A stretch of 8,800 nt of DNA from contig JAASSH010000054.1 in the NCBI GenBank assembly GCA_021767985.1, forward strand, positions 1-8,800, read 5' to 3'. Under the pieces are notes generated by a model. That model made no database searches. It saw only the letters and a program-made list of their open reading frames with translations, and was not told the DNA's origin. Made by a program: the position numbers and the translations under genes. The first letter of the stretch is position 1, and the number at the start of each line of letters is the position of its first letter. The stretch comes from Gammaproteobacteria bacterium (GTDB lineage Bacteria > Pseudomonadota > Gammaproteobacteria > GCA-001735895). This document shows, in pieces, positions 1 through 5,895 of this stretch.

Positions 1-542
1 CCATAGCCGGAGGTGATGACGTATTCGCTGATCTTGAGCACCGAGTCTTCCTTCAGATAGACCTCGGCACCATCTTCCATCAGAATTTGAACACGCGCGC
101 CCAGTTCGGTTTCGACGCGATCGCCTTCGAAAATCTGCGAGTTAATCTGCAGTTGCTGCACCCTGCCATTGAGGTCCCTGGCCGTCGCATTGCCCTCGAG
201 CCTGGCGACGTATCCAACCTTGATCTTTGGATCCAGCTGTTCCTGGTCGTAGATGCGCCGGATATCGACCAGCTTGAGGCGTGAACCAGGTATCAACCTG
301 TCCGAGTACTGAACAAAGGAACTGGGATTGGTCTCGATCAGCTTGGCCTTGATCTGCGGCCACAAATCCTTGTCTTTCGGATAAACACGCCGGATGATTT
401 GGTCAACGGTCATACCCGAGGTAATCTTTAGTATGACCCTCGAAGAGGGCACCAATTCAACACTGGCTGCTGCGAAAACCGGTTGATAAACGGCAAACGA
501 CAAGAGCGTCAAAATCACGGTAATAAGCAGGTTTCTTTTCAA
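1..542 (-). CDS. Secreted LysM/FimV-like plus FecR-domain protein, 3' end outside window
   Basis: The visible part is 180 residues and runs off the left edge. I chose the TTG at 542-540 because GGAAGGTGAG (557-548) sits 5 nt upstream and a signal peptide follows directly. The start MKRNLLITVILTLLSFAVYQ and the following PVFA give a positive N-region, a hydrophobic core and an A-rich cleavage site near residues 24-26. Residues about 36-92 resemble the LysM-like N-terminus of FimV-type proteins (GMTVDQIIRRVYP, then TNPSSF, then LIPGSRLKL). Residues about 108-173 look like a FecR domain, with the typical pattern FEGDRVETELGARVQILMEDG and then VYLKEDSVLKI. FecR domains occur in sigma-regulator proteins but also in many exported proteins of unknown role. 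With a cleavable signal and no N-terminal cytoplasmic segment, this is more likely a periplasmic or envelope protein, possibly peptidoglycan-binding, than an anti-sigma factor. Its exact function is unknown and the missing C-terminus could add domains. Confidence 0.85.
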   Translation of the reverse strand, partial: MKRNLLITVILTLLSFAVYQPVFAAASVELVPSSRVILKITSGMTVDQIIRRVYPKDKDLWPQIKAKLIETNPSSFVQYSDRLIPGSRLKLVDIRRIYDQEQLDPKIKVGYVARLEGNATARDLNGRVQQLQINSQIFEGDRVETELGARVQILMEDGAEVYLKEDSVLKISEYVITSGY

Positions 543-547
543 GATTT

Positions 548-557
548 CTCACCTTCC
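548..557 (-). promoter_or_regulatory. Ribosome binding site deciding a TTG start
   Basis: On the minus strand this reads GGAAGGTGAG, a strong Shine-Dalgarno match 5 nt before the TTG at 542-540. It is the main reason for accepting the rare start codon, since no ATG or GTG lies between it and the signal peptide. The adjoining upstream bases 575-561 can form a small hairpin with the bases just before the site (AACG-GG pairing with CC-CGTT across one C-C mismatch), so access to the site may depend on RNA folding. Confidence 0.7.
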
Positions 558-578
558 AACGGGGTTGTTGCCGCGTTT

Positions 579-621
579 TCCTGTAACGCCTGGCCTACCG
601 ATTACAGGATCACTCACGGTA
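579..621 (-). ncRNA. Possible H-type pseudoknot in the leader of the FecR/LysM gene
   Basis: Read on the minus strand, the order is TACCG, 7 nt, TCCTGTAA, 1 nt, CGGTA, 9 nt, TTACAGGA. The first and third segments pair (5 bp), as do the second and fourth (8 bp), which is the topology of a classical H-type pseudoknot. It ends 22 nt before the Shine-Dalgarno sequence, well placed to influence translation. All 13 pairs are Watson-Crick. Chance pairing cannot be excluded from one sequence, and a simple 8-bp hairpin with a 15-nt loop is the conservative alternative. Confidence 0.3.
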
Positions 622-668
622 TCCGGGCTAATCTCGTCACTTTGGCCTTCAATCGCGACTAGCCATTA

Positions 669-686
669 GCCGTGAAAACGCACGGC
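669..686 (-). other. Perfect 6-bp hairpin, GCCGTGCGTTTTCACGGC
   Basis: The 18 bases form a 6-bp GC-rich stem with a 6-nt loop on the minus strand, about 95 nt after the apaH stop. The next bases (TAATGG) are not a T-run, so it lacks the tail of an intrinsic terminator. Its 3' arm shares bases with the GGCTAAT/ATTAGCC helix (671-665 with 632-626), so the two cannot form together. Confidence 0.3.
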
Positions 687-780
687 CGCAGTTAAGTTAT
701 AGTCCTAAAATGGCCAAAGATAGCGAAAAACATCGCATTTATGAGAAAACCGGATACTAAAAGTGAACTAGTTATACTTA

Positions 781-1623
781 TTATTTAGCAGTTTTTATCG
801 GTTTTTTGGTGTGAGAATCGACGAAAAACCAGTCCTCCGCCTCGAAATCGATCCGCAACGCGACCAGGTGTCCACCCCAGACGCAACCCCCGTCGAGAGC
901 GAAATATCGGCCGTAACAGCCTACCGGCAACGTAGACCAGTGACCGAACAATACCCGCACATCCTCTCTGAGCCTGGAGTCCATGTGAAACCAAGGCGTT
1001 AAGCCGCTGCGCAGATCCCGCCGCAGGGTGCGGTTGACCGTAAAGTTCAGTTGTCGAGACTGATCGAGATAGCGCATGCGCGTAAAGACATTGGTGATAA
1101 AGCGTAACCGTTTGGCGCCAGTGAGATCGTCCGACCATAAACACGGTTTGTTACCATACATCTTGTTGAAAAATCTCGTGCTGTCCTCGCCCCGCAGCGC
1201 CGATTCAACTTCCCCCGCCAGTTTCCTGGCCTTGCTCAGCCCCCAGTCAGGATGAATTCCGGCATGCACCACCACGGCCTTGTGCTGCTTGTCATAATGC
1301 AGCAGGGGTTGATTTTGTAACCAGCTCAGCAGTTCGCCGCGGTCAGGGCTTTTGAGAACATTGCGTAAATCACGATGGACCCGGATCTTCGTCACCCCGT
1401 GATGCAGTGCCAACAGGTGCAGATCGTGATTGCCGAGTACGGTCAGCGCGCTATCGCCCAGGGATTTCACGAAGCGCAGGGTTTGCAGCGATTCCGGGCC
1501 GCGATTGACAAGGTCTCCGCAAAACCACAGCGTATCGGCAGCTGGATCGAAGTTGATTTTTTCGAGAAGTCGGCAGAGTTCGGTGTAGCAACCCTGGACG
1601 TCCCCTATCGCATAAATTGCCAC
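781..1623 (-). CDS. apaH: Diadenosine tetraphosphatase ApaH (symmetrical)
   Basis: This 280-residue cytoplasmic enzyme splits Ap4A symmetrically to two ADP and is known in E. coli to remove Np4 caps from RNA. The metallophosphatase motifs are clear: GDVQGC at residues 7-12, GDLVNRGP at 36-43, GNHD at 64-67, VVVHAGIHPDW in the middle, FGHWSTL and ALDGGCVWGG near the C-terminus. Gln instead of His in the first motif (GDVQG rather than GDVHG) occurs in other ApaH proteins. The length matches E. coli ApaH (about 280). Translation starts at GTG (1623-1621), giving MAIYAIGD, aligned with the E. coli start MATYLIGD. There is no obvious Shine-Dalgarno in the 12-nt gap after apaG, so translation may be coupled to apaG. 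The stop is TAA, followed in frame by a second TAA. Confidence 0.97.
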   Translation of the reverse strand: MAIYAIGDVQGCYTELCRLLEKINFDPAADTLWFCGDLVNRGPESLQTLRFVKSLGDSALTVLGNHDLHLLALHHGVTKIRVHRDLRNVLKSPDRGELLSWLQNQPLLHYDKQHKAVVVHAGIHPDWGLSKARKLAGEVESALRGEDSTRFFNKMYGNKPCLWSDDLTGAKRLRFITNVFTRMRYLDQSRQLNFTVNRTLRRDLRSGLTPWFHMDSRLREDVRVLFGHWSTLPVGCYGRYFALDGGCVWGGHLVALRIDFEAEDWFFVDSHTKKPIKTAK

Positions 1624-1635
1624 CGATACAAACGA

Positions 1636-2019
1636 CTAGTGCAGTACCCGCGGGGTCGACAGCACGAACTCATCGATTTCGGCATCAAAATGCGATCCAT
1701 CGTCAGCCAGCATCTGATAACTGCCTTTCATCGTACCTACCGCGGTTTCGAGCATGGTGCCCGAGGTGTAAACGAACTGCTCCCCTGGCTTTAGCAGGGG
1801 TTGTTCGCCGACGACACCGTCGCCGCGAACCTCCTGCACTTTCTGGTTGGAGTCGGTAATTACCCAGTGGCGGGTCAGCAGCTTGGCCGCCTGCTTACCC
1901 TTGTTCTGAATTGTTATGGTATAGGCAAAAACATAGTAATTCTGCTCGGGATTCGACTGATCCTCGATGTAGCGTGTTTCTACGTCGACTTCGATATTGT
2001 TTAGACCTGTCTCGTTCAT
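1636..2019 (-). CDS. apaG: ApaG domain protein
   Basis: The 127-residue product is full length for ApaG (E. coli about 125), a small cytoplasmic protein with an immunoglobulin-like beta-sandwich fold. It shows the family pattern: YYVFAYTITIQNKG, LLTRHWVITDSN, VQEVRGDGVVGEQPLLKPGEQFVYTSG, and then MKGSYQM with an acidic FDAEIDEFVLSTP C-terminus. The biochemical role of ApaG is not firmly established, and its constant partnership with apaH suggests a role in dinucleotide polyphosphate or magnesium-linked metabolism. It starts at ATG (2019-2017), 33 nt after the thyA stop. The Shine-Dalgarno is weak (GGGAAA, rather far upstream). ApaH follows 12 nt downstream. In E. coli the pair lies behind pdxA-ksgA, whereas here it follows lgt-thyA. 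Confidence 0.96.
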   Translation of the reverse strand: MNETGLNNIEVDVETRYIEDQSNPEQNYYVFAYTITIQNKGKQAAKLLTRHWVITDSNQKVQEVRGDGVVGEQPLLKPGEQFVYTSGTMLETAVGTMKGSYQMLADDGSHFDAEIDEFVLSTPRVLH

Positions 2020-2051
2020 CTAATCTGGATTTCCCGTTGTTTTATGGGCGC

Positions 2052-2057
2052 ATTATA
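2052..2057 (-). promoter_or_regulatory. Consensus -10 box TATAAT over the thyA stop codon
   Basis: The minus strand reads TATAAT, which includes the thyA stop codon TAA (2055-2053). A transcript starting 6-8 nt downstream would begin about 30 nt before the apaG ATG. No good -35 hexamer is seen 16-18 nt upstream and there is no TG extension. It could be an internal promoter for apaG-apaH or a chance match. Confidence 0.3.
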
Positions 2058-2847
2058 CCGCGACTGCCGCCTTGATGTGTTCGTGGTACTGGTAGTCGGA
2101 CAGCTCGAAATCTTCGAAACGAAAGGCGAACAGGTCATTCACCTCCGGGTTCAGCTTCATGGTCGGTAATGCGAACGGCTCGCGCTCGAGCTGCAGCCGC
2201 GCCTGTGGCAAATGATTGGTGTAAAGGTGGGCATCGCCCAGCGTATGCACGAACTCGCCGGCCTCGAGACCGGTTACCTGCGCAACCATCATCAGGAGTA
2301 ACGCGTAGGAAGCGATATTGAAGGGCACTCCCAGAAACACGTCTGCGCTGCGCTGATAAAGCTGGCACGACAGGCGGCCGTCGGCAACATAAAACTGGAA
2401 GAAAGCGTGGCAGGGCGGCAAGGCCATATTCTCGATTTCACCGACATTCCAGGCACTGACGATCAGGCGGCGGGAATCCGGGCTGGTTTCTATCTGGTCG
2501 ACCACCTGGCTTATCTGGTCGATCGTATCTCCGTCGGCACAGCGCCAGGAACGCCACTGCGCACCGTAAACCGGACCGAGGTCACCGTTTTCGTCGGCCC
2601 ATTCGTCCCAGATACGGACATTATTCTGCTTCAGATAGGCGATATTGGTATCGCCCTGCAGGAACCACAGCAGCTCGTGAATGATCGAGTGCAGGTGCAG
2701 CTTTTTGGTGGTAATCAACGGAAAGCCCTGCGTCAGATCGAAGCGCATCTGGTGGCCGAATACGGACAGGGTCCCGGTTCCCGTGCGGTCGGTCTTCTCG
2801 CTGCCGTGCTCGAGCACATGTCGCATCAGGTCAAGATATTGCCGCAT
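2053..2847 (-). CDS. thyA: Thymidylate synthase ThyA
   Basis: ThyA methylates dUMP to dTMP with 5,10-methylene-tetrahydrofolate, giving dihydrofolate. The product is 264 residues, the same as E. coli ThyA. Key residues are visible: the nucleophile Cys146 in [11 protein letters not shown], Arg126-Arg127 in [32 protein letters not shown] at about 165-184 with Asn177, and His207 and Tyr209 in [10 protein letters not shown]. The open frame extends 13 codons upstream, but I use the ATG at 2847-2845: it gives MRQYLDLM, aligning with E. coli MKQYLELM, and AAAAGGA lies about 6 nt before it. The start lies inside the last codons of lgt (17-nt overlap), the arrangement also seen in enterobacteria, implying translational coupling. 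Its folate link with GcvT is metabolic only. Confidence 0.98.
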   Translation of the reverse strand: MRQYLDLMRHVLEHGSEKTDRTGTGTLSVFGHQMRFDLTQGFPLITTKKLHLHSIIHELLWFLQGDTNIAYLKQNNVRIWDEWADENGDLGPVYGAQWRSWRCADGDTIDQISQVVDQIETSPDSRRLIVSAWNVGEIENMALPPCHAFFQFYVADGRLSCQLYQRSADVFLGVPFNIASYALLLMMVAQVTGLEAGEFVHTLGDAHLYTNHLPQARLQLEREPFALPTMKLNPEVNDLFAFRFEDFELSDYQYHEHIKAAVAV

Positions 2848-3673
2848 TTTGGTTCCTTTTCGCCAGTACCAACAGGATAAGGCCAACTATAATCATTGGC
2901 ACCGATAATACAATGCCCCTTGTCAGCCAATCCGTATTCAGCAGGTAACCGATATGGGCATCCGGTAATCGAATCAACTCGACTGCGCTGCGGGCCAGTC
3001 CATACAACAGCAGGAAATATCCCGAAATCGTCATCACCGGTCGCGACCGGGCCGACAATAGCCACAGAACGCAGAACAGCAGCAGGCCCTCGAGCAGCAT
3101 TTCGTAGAGCTGCGTCGGATGGCGTGGACTGAGACACAGGGGTCCCGCAAAATCGACGTAGCGATCCGGCGGAAACTGCTCGCAGGACAGCTTCATCGCC
3201 CAGGGCACATTGCCGGGTGCGCCCCAGAGTTCGGCGTTGATGAAATTGCCGAAACGTCCGGCGGCGAGCCCCAACGGCACCAGCGGCGCAATAAAATCGG
3301 TCAGCTCGAAAAAATAGCGGCAGCCGATCTTGCGTTGAAAAATTGCCATTGCCACCAGAACACCGATAAAGCCGCCGTGGAAAGACATGCCCCCTTCCCA
3401 TATCCTGAACAGATACAGCGGATTTTGCAGAAAGCTGTCGAAATTATAAAAAATTACCGAACCGATACGGCCTCCAAGTACCGCGCCGATCGCCCCGTAG
3501 AATATCAGGTCATCGACCTGTTCCGGCTTCACCGGTGTCCATTCGAGGCGCGCGCGGCGTTTACCCAGCCACCAGGCGCTGGCAAAGGCCAGCAGGTACA
3601 TCAGGCCGTACCAGTGCACCTTGACCGGGCCCAGCGAAATCGCGACGGGGTCAATTGATGGAAAAGCAATCAT
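2831..3673 (-). CDS. lgt: Prolipoprotein diacylglyceryl transferase Lgt
   Basis: Lgt is an inner-membrane enzyme that moves diacylglyceryl from phosphatidylglycerol to the lipobox cysteine of prolipoproteins, the first step of lipoprotein maturation. The 280-residue product has about seven hydrophobic segments. The family motifs are present: [12 protein letters not shown] near residue 20, [11 protein letters not shown] at 67-77, FHGGFIG at 98-104 with His99 (E. coli His103), and [13 protein letters not shown] at 139-151 with Arg140 and Asn143. PRHPTQLYE at 183-191 and VELIRLPDA at 231-239 with Arg235 complete the set. It starts at ATG (3673-3671) with a weak Shine-Dalgarno. A 9-codon upstream ORF ends on this ATG (ATGA overlap), so coupled translation is possible. 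ThyA follows with a 17-nt overlap. Confidence 0.97.
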   Translation of the reverse strand: MIAFPSIDPVAISLGPVKVHWYGLMYLLAFASAWWLGKRRARLEWTPVKPEQVDDLIFYGAIGAVLGGRIGSVIFYNFDSFLQNPLYLFRIWEGGMSFHGGFIGVLVAMAIFQRKIGCRYFFELTDFIAPLVPLGLAAGRFGNFINAELWGAPGNVPWAMKLSCEQFPPDRYVDFAGPLCLSPRHPTQLYEMLLEGLLLFCVLWLLSARSRPVMTISGYFLLLYGLARSAVELIRLPDAHIGYLLNTDWLTRGIVLSVPMIIVGLILLVLAKRNQNAAIS

Positions 3674-3699
3674 CGTGGGAATATCTGATTCAAACTCAT
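3670..3699 (-). other. Nine-codon upstream ORF overlapping the lgt start
   Basis: On the minus strand an ATG at 3699-3697 opens a frame encoding MSLNQIFPR and ends with TGA, overlapping the lgt ATG as ATGA. An AGG lies about 8 nt before its start, while lgt itself has no good Shine-Dalgarno. It could act as a translational lead-in for lgt. It is short enough to be chance, and the peptide resembles nothing I know. Confidence 0.2.
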
Positions 3700-3789
3700 G
3701 AGTATGCCTGATCAGGACGTTATTATCGCACGGAAATCGAACCGAATTAGGGGTATGACTCGATGTTTATGGTTTGAGTGGGGTCGACG
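3674..3789 (-). promoter_or_regulatory. Gap between dgkA and lgt: candidate lgt promoter and palindrome
   Basis: The 116-nt gap is AT-richer than its flanks. The minus strand has TGC-GATAAT, an extended -10 match with GATAAT at 3727-3722, without a recognisable -35. The perfect palindrome CCTGATCAGG (3716-3707) falls about where transcription would start, the position of an operator. A transcript from here would carry a leader of about 40 nt and serve lgt-thyA and perhaps apaG-apaH. The T-run at the end of dgkA is not preceded by a stem, so no terminator is evident. Confidence 0.35.
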
Positions 3790-4152
3790 TTAAAAAAACA
3801 GCACCAGCAACCAGACCGCAGCCGCCAGCGCTATCGCGATTGCAACCGCCGCCGAACCCATGTCCTTGGCGCGCCCCGAGAGTTCATGCTGTTCTTCACC
3901 GACGCGATCTACCACCGCTTCCAGCGCCGAGTTTAGAATTTCGATCAGCGGCAGCAGCAGCAGGCTGCCCACCAGCAGAGCCTTTTCGACGCCACCGTCG
4001 CCGAGGTAAAGACCCAGTGGAATCATGACGAGACACAGCCAGACCTCCTGTCGAAACGCTTCCTCGTAACGGTAAGCGGCACGCAGTCCCTGCCAGGAAT
4101 ATACGGTCGCCTTGATAACTCGGGAAACGCCTTTATTACCGCTATATGCCAA
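3790..4152 (-). CDS. dgkA: Diacylglycerol kinase DgkA (small prokaryotic type)
   Basis: DgkA is a trimeric three-helix inner-membrane kinase that phosphorylates diacylglycerol to phosphatidic acid, recycling the lipid released when membrane-derived glucans are made. The signature is clear: SWQGLRAAYRYEEAFRQE at 19-36, EILNSALEAVVDR at 71-83 with Glu71, Asn74 and Glu78, then HELSGRAKDMGSAAV at 89-103. The three membrane segments lie near 37-51, 57-72 and 101-119. The start is uncertain. I prefer TTG at 4152, giving 120 residues, close to E. coli (122). The same frame opens at another TTG at 4176 (128 residues), but its GAGG lies too close and inside a hairpin. Neither TTG has a well-spaced Shine-Dalgarno. 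The gene follows gcvH in the place where E. coli has gcvP. Confidence 0.92.
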   Translation of the reverse strand: MAYSGNKGVSRVIKATVYSWQGLRAAYRYEEAFRQEVWLCLVMIPLGLYLGDGGVEKALLVGSLLLLPLIEILNSALEAVVDRVGEEQHELSGRAKDMGSAAVAIAIALAAAVWLLVLFF

Positions 4153-4181
4153 GATGGCGCCCGCCCCGATAATCAAAACCT

Positions 4182-4201
4182 CGCTGCAGAACGGGGCAGC
4201 G
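4182..4201 (-). terminator. Weak terminator-like hairpin between gcvH and dgkA
   Basis: On the minus strand CGCTGC and GCAGCG form a perfect 6-bp GC-rich stem around an 8-nt loop, followed after three bases by TTTT. The T-tract is short and imperfectly placed, so only partial termination is expected, if any. The GAGG just after the stem precedes the upstream TTG candidate of dgkA, so the hairpin may limit ribosome access instead. Confidence 0.25.
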
Positions 4202-4215
4202 CTCGGCGTTATTCA

Positions 4216-4230
4216 CCTGGAGAATCCAGG
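4216..4230 (-). other. 6-bp hairpin directly after the gcvH stop
   Basis: CCTGGA and TCCAGG pair perfectly around a 3-nt loop, starting two bases after the gcvH stop codon on the minus strand. No T-run follows, so it is not a standard intrinsic terminator. With the hairpin at 4201-4182 it makes two stems in a 56-80 nt gap, possibly protecting the gcvTH mRNA 3' end from exonucleases. Confidence 0.25.
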
Positions 4231-4232
4231 AA

Positions 4233-4622
4233 TTAGTCTTCGTCGGCGATCGCTTCCGAGTAGGCTTCGGCATCGAGCAGGTCTCCCACCTCTTCGGGAT
4301 CTTCCATCGAAACCTTGTACATCCAGCCGTCGCCGTAGGGATCGTCATTGATTTTATCGGGCGCATTCTCGAGCTCTTCGTTGACTTCGATGACTTCACC
4401 GCTAACCGGGGCATAGGTATCGGATGCAGCCTTAACCGATTCTATAACGCCAACCGAATCGCCCGCGGCAACCGTGCTACCCTCCTCGGGCAGTTCGATG
4501 TAAACCAGGTCACCCAGCAACTCCTGTGCATGATCGGTTACGCCAACCGTCGCCACGCCGTCTTCAACCAGGACCCATTCGTGTGAAGATAAAAACTTCA
4601 GTTCTGATGGCACTTCGCTCAT
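4233..4622 (-). CDS. gcvH: Glycine cleavage system H protein
   Basis: GcvH is the small lipoyl carrier that shuttles the aminomethyl group between the P, T and L proteins of the glycine cleavage complex in the cytoplasm. The 129-residue product equals the E. coli length. Lys64 in [16 protein letters not shown] is the lipoylation site. The [28 protein letters not shown] and [10 protein letters not shown] segments match the family from end to end. It starts at ATG (4622-4620), which overlaps the gcvT stop by one base (TAATG), so translation is coupled. No gcvP follows within the window. Confidence 0.98.
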   Translation of the reverse strand: MSEVPSELKFLSSHEWVLVEDGVATVGVTDHAQELLGDLVYIELPEEGSTVAAGDSVGVIESVKAASDTYAPVSGEVIEVNEELENAPDKINDDPYGDGWMYKVSMEDPEEVGDLLDAEAYSEAIADED

Positions 4623-5722
4623 TATTGATTACCCCCGTCGTTCAACATGGATTTCCCCTCGCGCACAAAGGGAAGTTTAACAATTTCTGCTCTTAGCATT
4701 TTATTGCGCACCTCGACCTCGACCTGGCCCTCCGCCCCAGACGGCACGCGCGCCATCGCGATCGACCGTTGCAGGGTTGGCGAGTAGCTACCCGAGGTGA
4801 TTTCGCCCTCGCCCAGCGGGGTGACGACTTTCAAATGGTTACGCAAAATGCCCTTGTCTAATAATAACAGACCGACGAAACTTTGCTGAACCCCGGCGGC
4901 CTGTTGATCGAGCAGGGCCTGCTTACCGACGAAATCGCGCGTATCGTCGAGTACCACCGTCCACGCCAGGCCCGAGACCAGTGGCGTCGTGGTTTCATCC
5001 ATATCCGTACCGTAGAGATTCATGCCCGCTTCGAGGCGCAGCGTGTCGCGCGCACCGAGGCCGCAGGGCGCAATCCCCGCCTCAAGCATGCGCTGCCACA
5101 GCTCCGGCATCCGCTCGGCCAGCATCATGATTTCGAAACCGTCTTCACCGGTATACCCGGTGCGGGCAACGAAACAGTCATCGAACTCGGCGCCCTGAAA
5201 ACGGACGAGCTGTCGCAGGCTTTCCTGCTGGTAGTCTTCGAACAGGCCGATCGCCTTGTCACGCGCATTCGGACCCTGCACCGCCAGCATGGCGACATCG
5301 TCACGGAACTTGATGCCGAGATCGGCATAGCCCTGTGCCTGCCGATCGAGCCAGGCAAGATCCTTTTCGCGCGTGGCCGAATTGATGACGACGCGATAAA
5401 ACCCGTCGCGCAGGTAATAGACGATCAGGTCGTCAATGACGCCACCCTGTTGATTGAGCATACAGCTGTAGAGCGCCTTCCCCGAAAGTTGCAACCTGTC
5501 GACATCGTTGGCCAGCAGGTGCTGCAAATAGGTTTTGGCGTCGCCACCACTGACGTCTACCACGGTCATATGCGACACGTCGAACATGCCGGCATCACCG
5601 CGCACCGCTTCATGCTCGGCAATTTGCGAGCCGTAGTTGATAGGCATATCCCAGCCGGCGAAATCGACAATCTTGGCGCCCGCGTCGAGATGACACTGGT
5701 AAAGCGGAGTCCTGTTTCCCAT
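4622..5722 (-). CDS. gcvT: Glycine cleavage system T protein (aminomethyltransferase)
   Basis: GcvT transfers the methylene group from aminomethylated H protein to tetrahydrofolate, releasing ammonia and forming 5,10-methylene-THF, which ThyA and other one-carbon enzymes use. The product is 366 residues (E. coli 364). Family features include [20 protein letters not shown] near the N-terminus, [14 protein letters not shown] at 39-52, [11 protein letters not shown] at 93-103 with the conserved Asp97-Asp98 pair, [16 protein letters not shown] in the middle and [21 protein letters not shown] chose the ATG at 5722-5720, aligned with E. coli MAQQTPLYE and preceded by AGAGGT about 9 nt upstream. An in-frame GTG at 5752 would add ten unlikely residues. 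The 173-nt gap upstream suggests it may start a transcript separate from ubiI. Confidence 0.97.
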   Translation of the reverse strand: MGNRTPLYQCHLDAGAKIVDFAGWDMPINYGSQIAEHEAVRGDAGMFDVSHMTVVDVSGGDAKTYLQHLLANDVDRLQLSGKALYSCMLNQQGGVIDDLIVYYLRDGFYRVVINSATREKDLAWLDRQAQGYADLGIKFRDDVAMLAVQGPNARDKAIGLFEDYQQESLRQLVRFQGAEFDDCFVARTGYTGEDGFEIMMLAERMPELWQRMLEAGIAPCGLGARDTLRLEAGMNLYGTDMDETTTPLVSGLAWTVVLDDTRDFVGKQALLDQQAAGVQQSFVGLLLLDKGILRNHLKVVTPLGEGEITSGSYSPTLQRSIAMARVPSGAEGQVEVEVRNKMLRAEIVKLPFVREGKSMLNDGGNQ

Positions 5723-5895
5723 CGGTAGTTTACCTCTAGTAAGGGGTCGCACCCGTCAATCGCAGATACCGCAGAGAATAGAGCCAGTGAGGCTCGATTA
5801 AAAGCACTAATTGCAGACCTGGCGCCTGAGTGGTAAATCCGTTCGCCCGTAAACCGGTTGCGTAACGCGTCACCTGGTAACCGCTACAAAACTAC
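5723..5895 (-). promoter_or_regulatory. Gap between ubiI and gcvT
   Basis: The 173-nt gap is the natural place for the gcvT-gcvH promoter and leader, but I see no convincing -35/-10 pair. A perfect 5-bp stem GAGCC/GGCTC with a 5-nt loop lies at 5795-5781, followed by TATTCT rather than a T-run, so at best a weak terminator for ubiI. A stretch near 5835-5815 reads ACTCAGGC followed by GCCAGG, superficially like the 3' side of a glycine riboswitch aptamer, but the other conserved blocks are missing. I see no gene. Confidence 0.35.

Larger units (their letters stand above)
543..780 (-). promoter_or_regulatory. Gap between apaH and the FecR/LysM gene: candidate structured leader
   Basis: No gene is visible in these 238 bases, but the minus strand holds several exact inverted repeats. 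TCCTGTAA (609-602) pairs with TTACAGGA (586-579), 8 bp. TACCG (621-617) pairs with CGGTA (600-596), and interleaved with the first helix this gives an H-type pseudoknot with loops of 7, 1 and 9 nt. GGCTAAT (671-665) pairs with ATTAGCC (632-626). GCCGTG (686-681) pairs with CACGGC (674-669), which competes with the previous helix. A possible -10 box TATAAC lies at 701-696 without a good -35, which would give a leader of roughly 150 nt. I did not recognise a known riboswitch class. That this is a regulatory RNA is inference. Confidence 0.35.

Noticed and set aside
579..686. Cyclic di-GMP riboswitch in the FecR/LysM leader
   Set aside because: The gene type and the GGTAGG-like piece prompted a comparison, but the conserved core of the c-di-GMP-I class (GCAAACC and GGGACGCAAAGCC blocks) is missing.
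723..736. Intrinsic terminator after apaH
   Set aside because: The 4-bp stem GCGA/TCGC with a T-rich loop is too short and no U-tract follows it on the minus strand.
2848..2886. Thirteen-residue N-terminal extension of ThyA
   Set aside because: The internal ATG aligns with the E. coli start and has a well-spaced AGGA, so the upstream in-frame start is not needed.
4883..5728. 281-residue open frame on the plus strand opposite gcvT
   Set aside because: It lies fully antisense to a gene with strong family identity, lacks recognisable motifs and is the expected by-product of GC-rich codon usage. The same holds for long plus-strand frames opposite thyA, lgt, ubiI and ubiH.
5723..5895. Possible glycine riboswitch upstream of gcvT
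   Set aside because: The location fits and ACTCAGGC resembles part of the aptamer, but the other conserved core segments (GGAGAGA-like and CCGAAGG-like blocks) and the tandem layout are absent.
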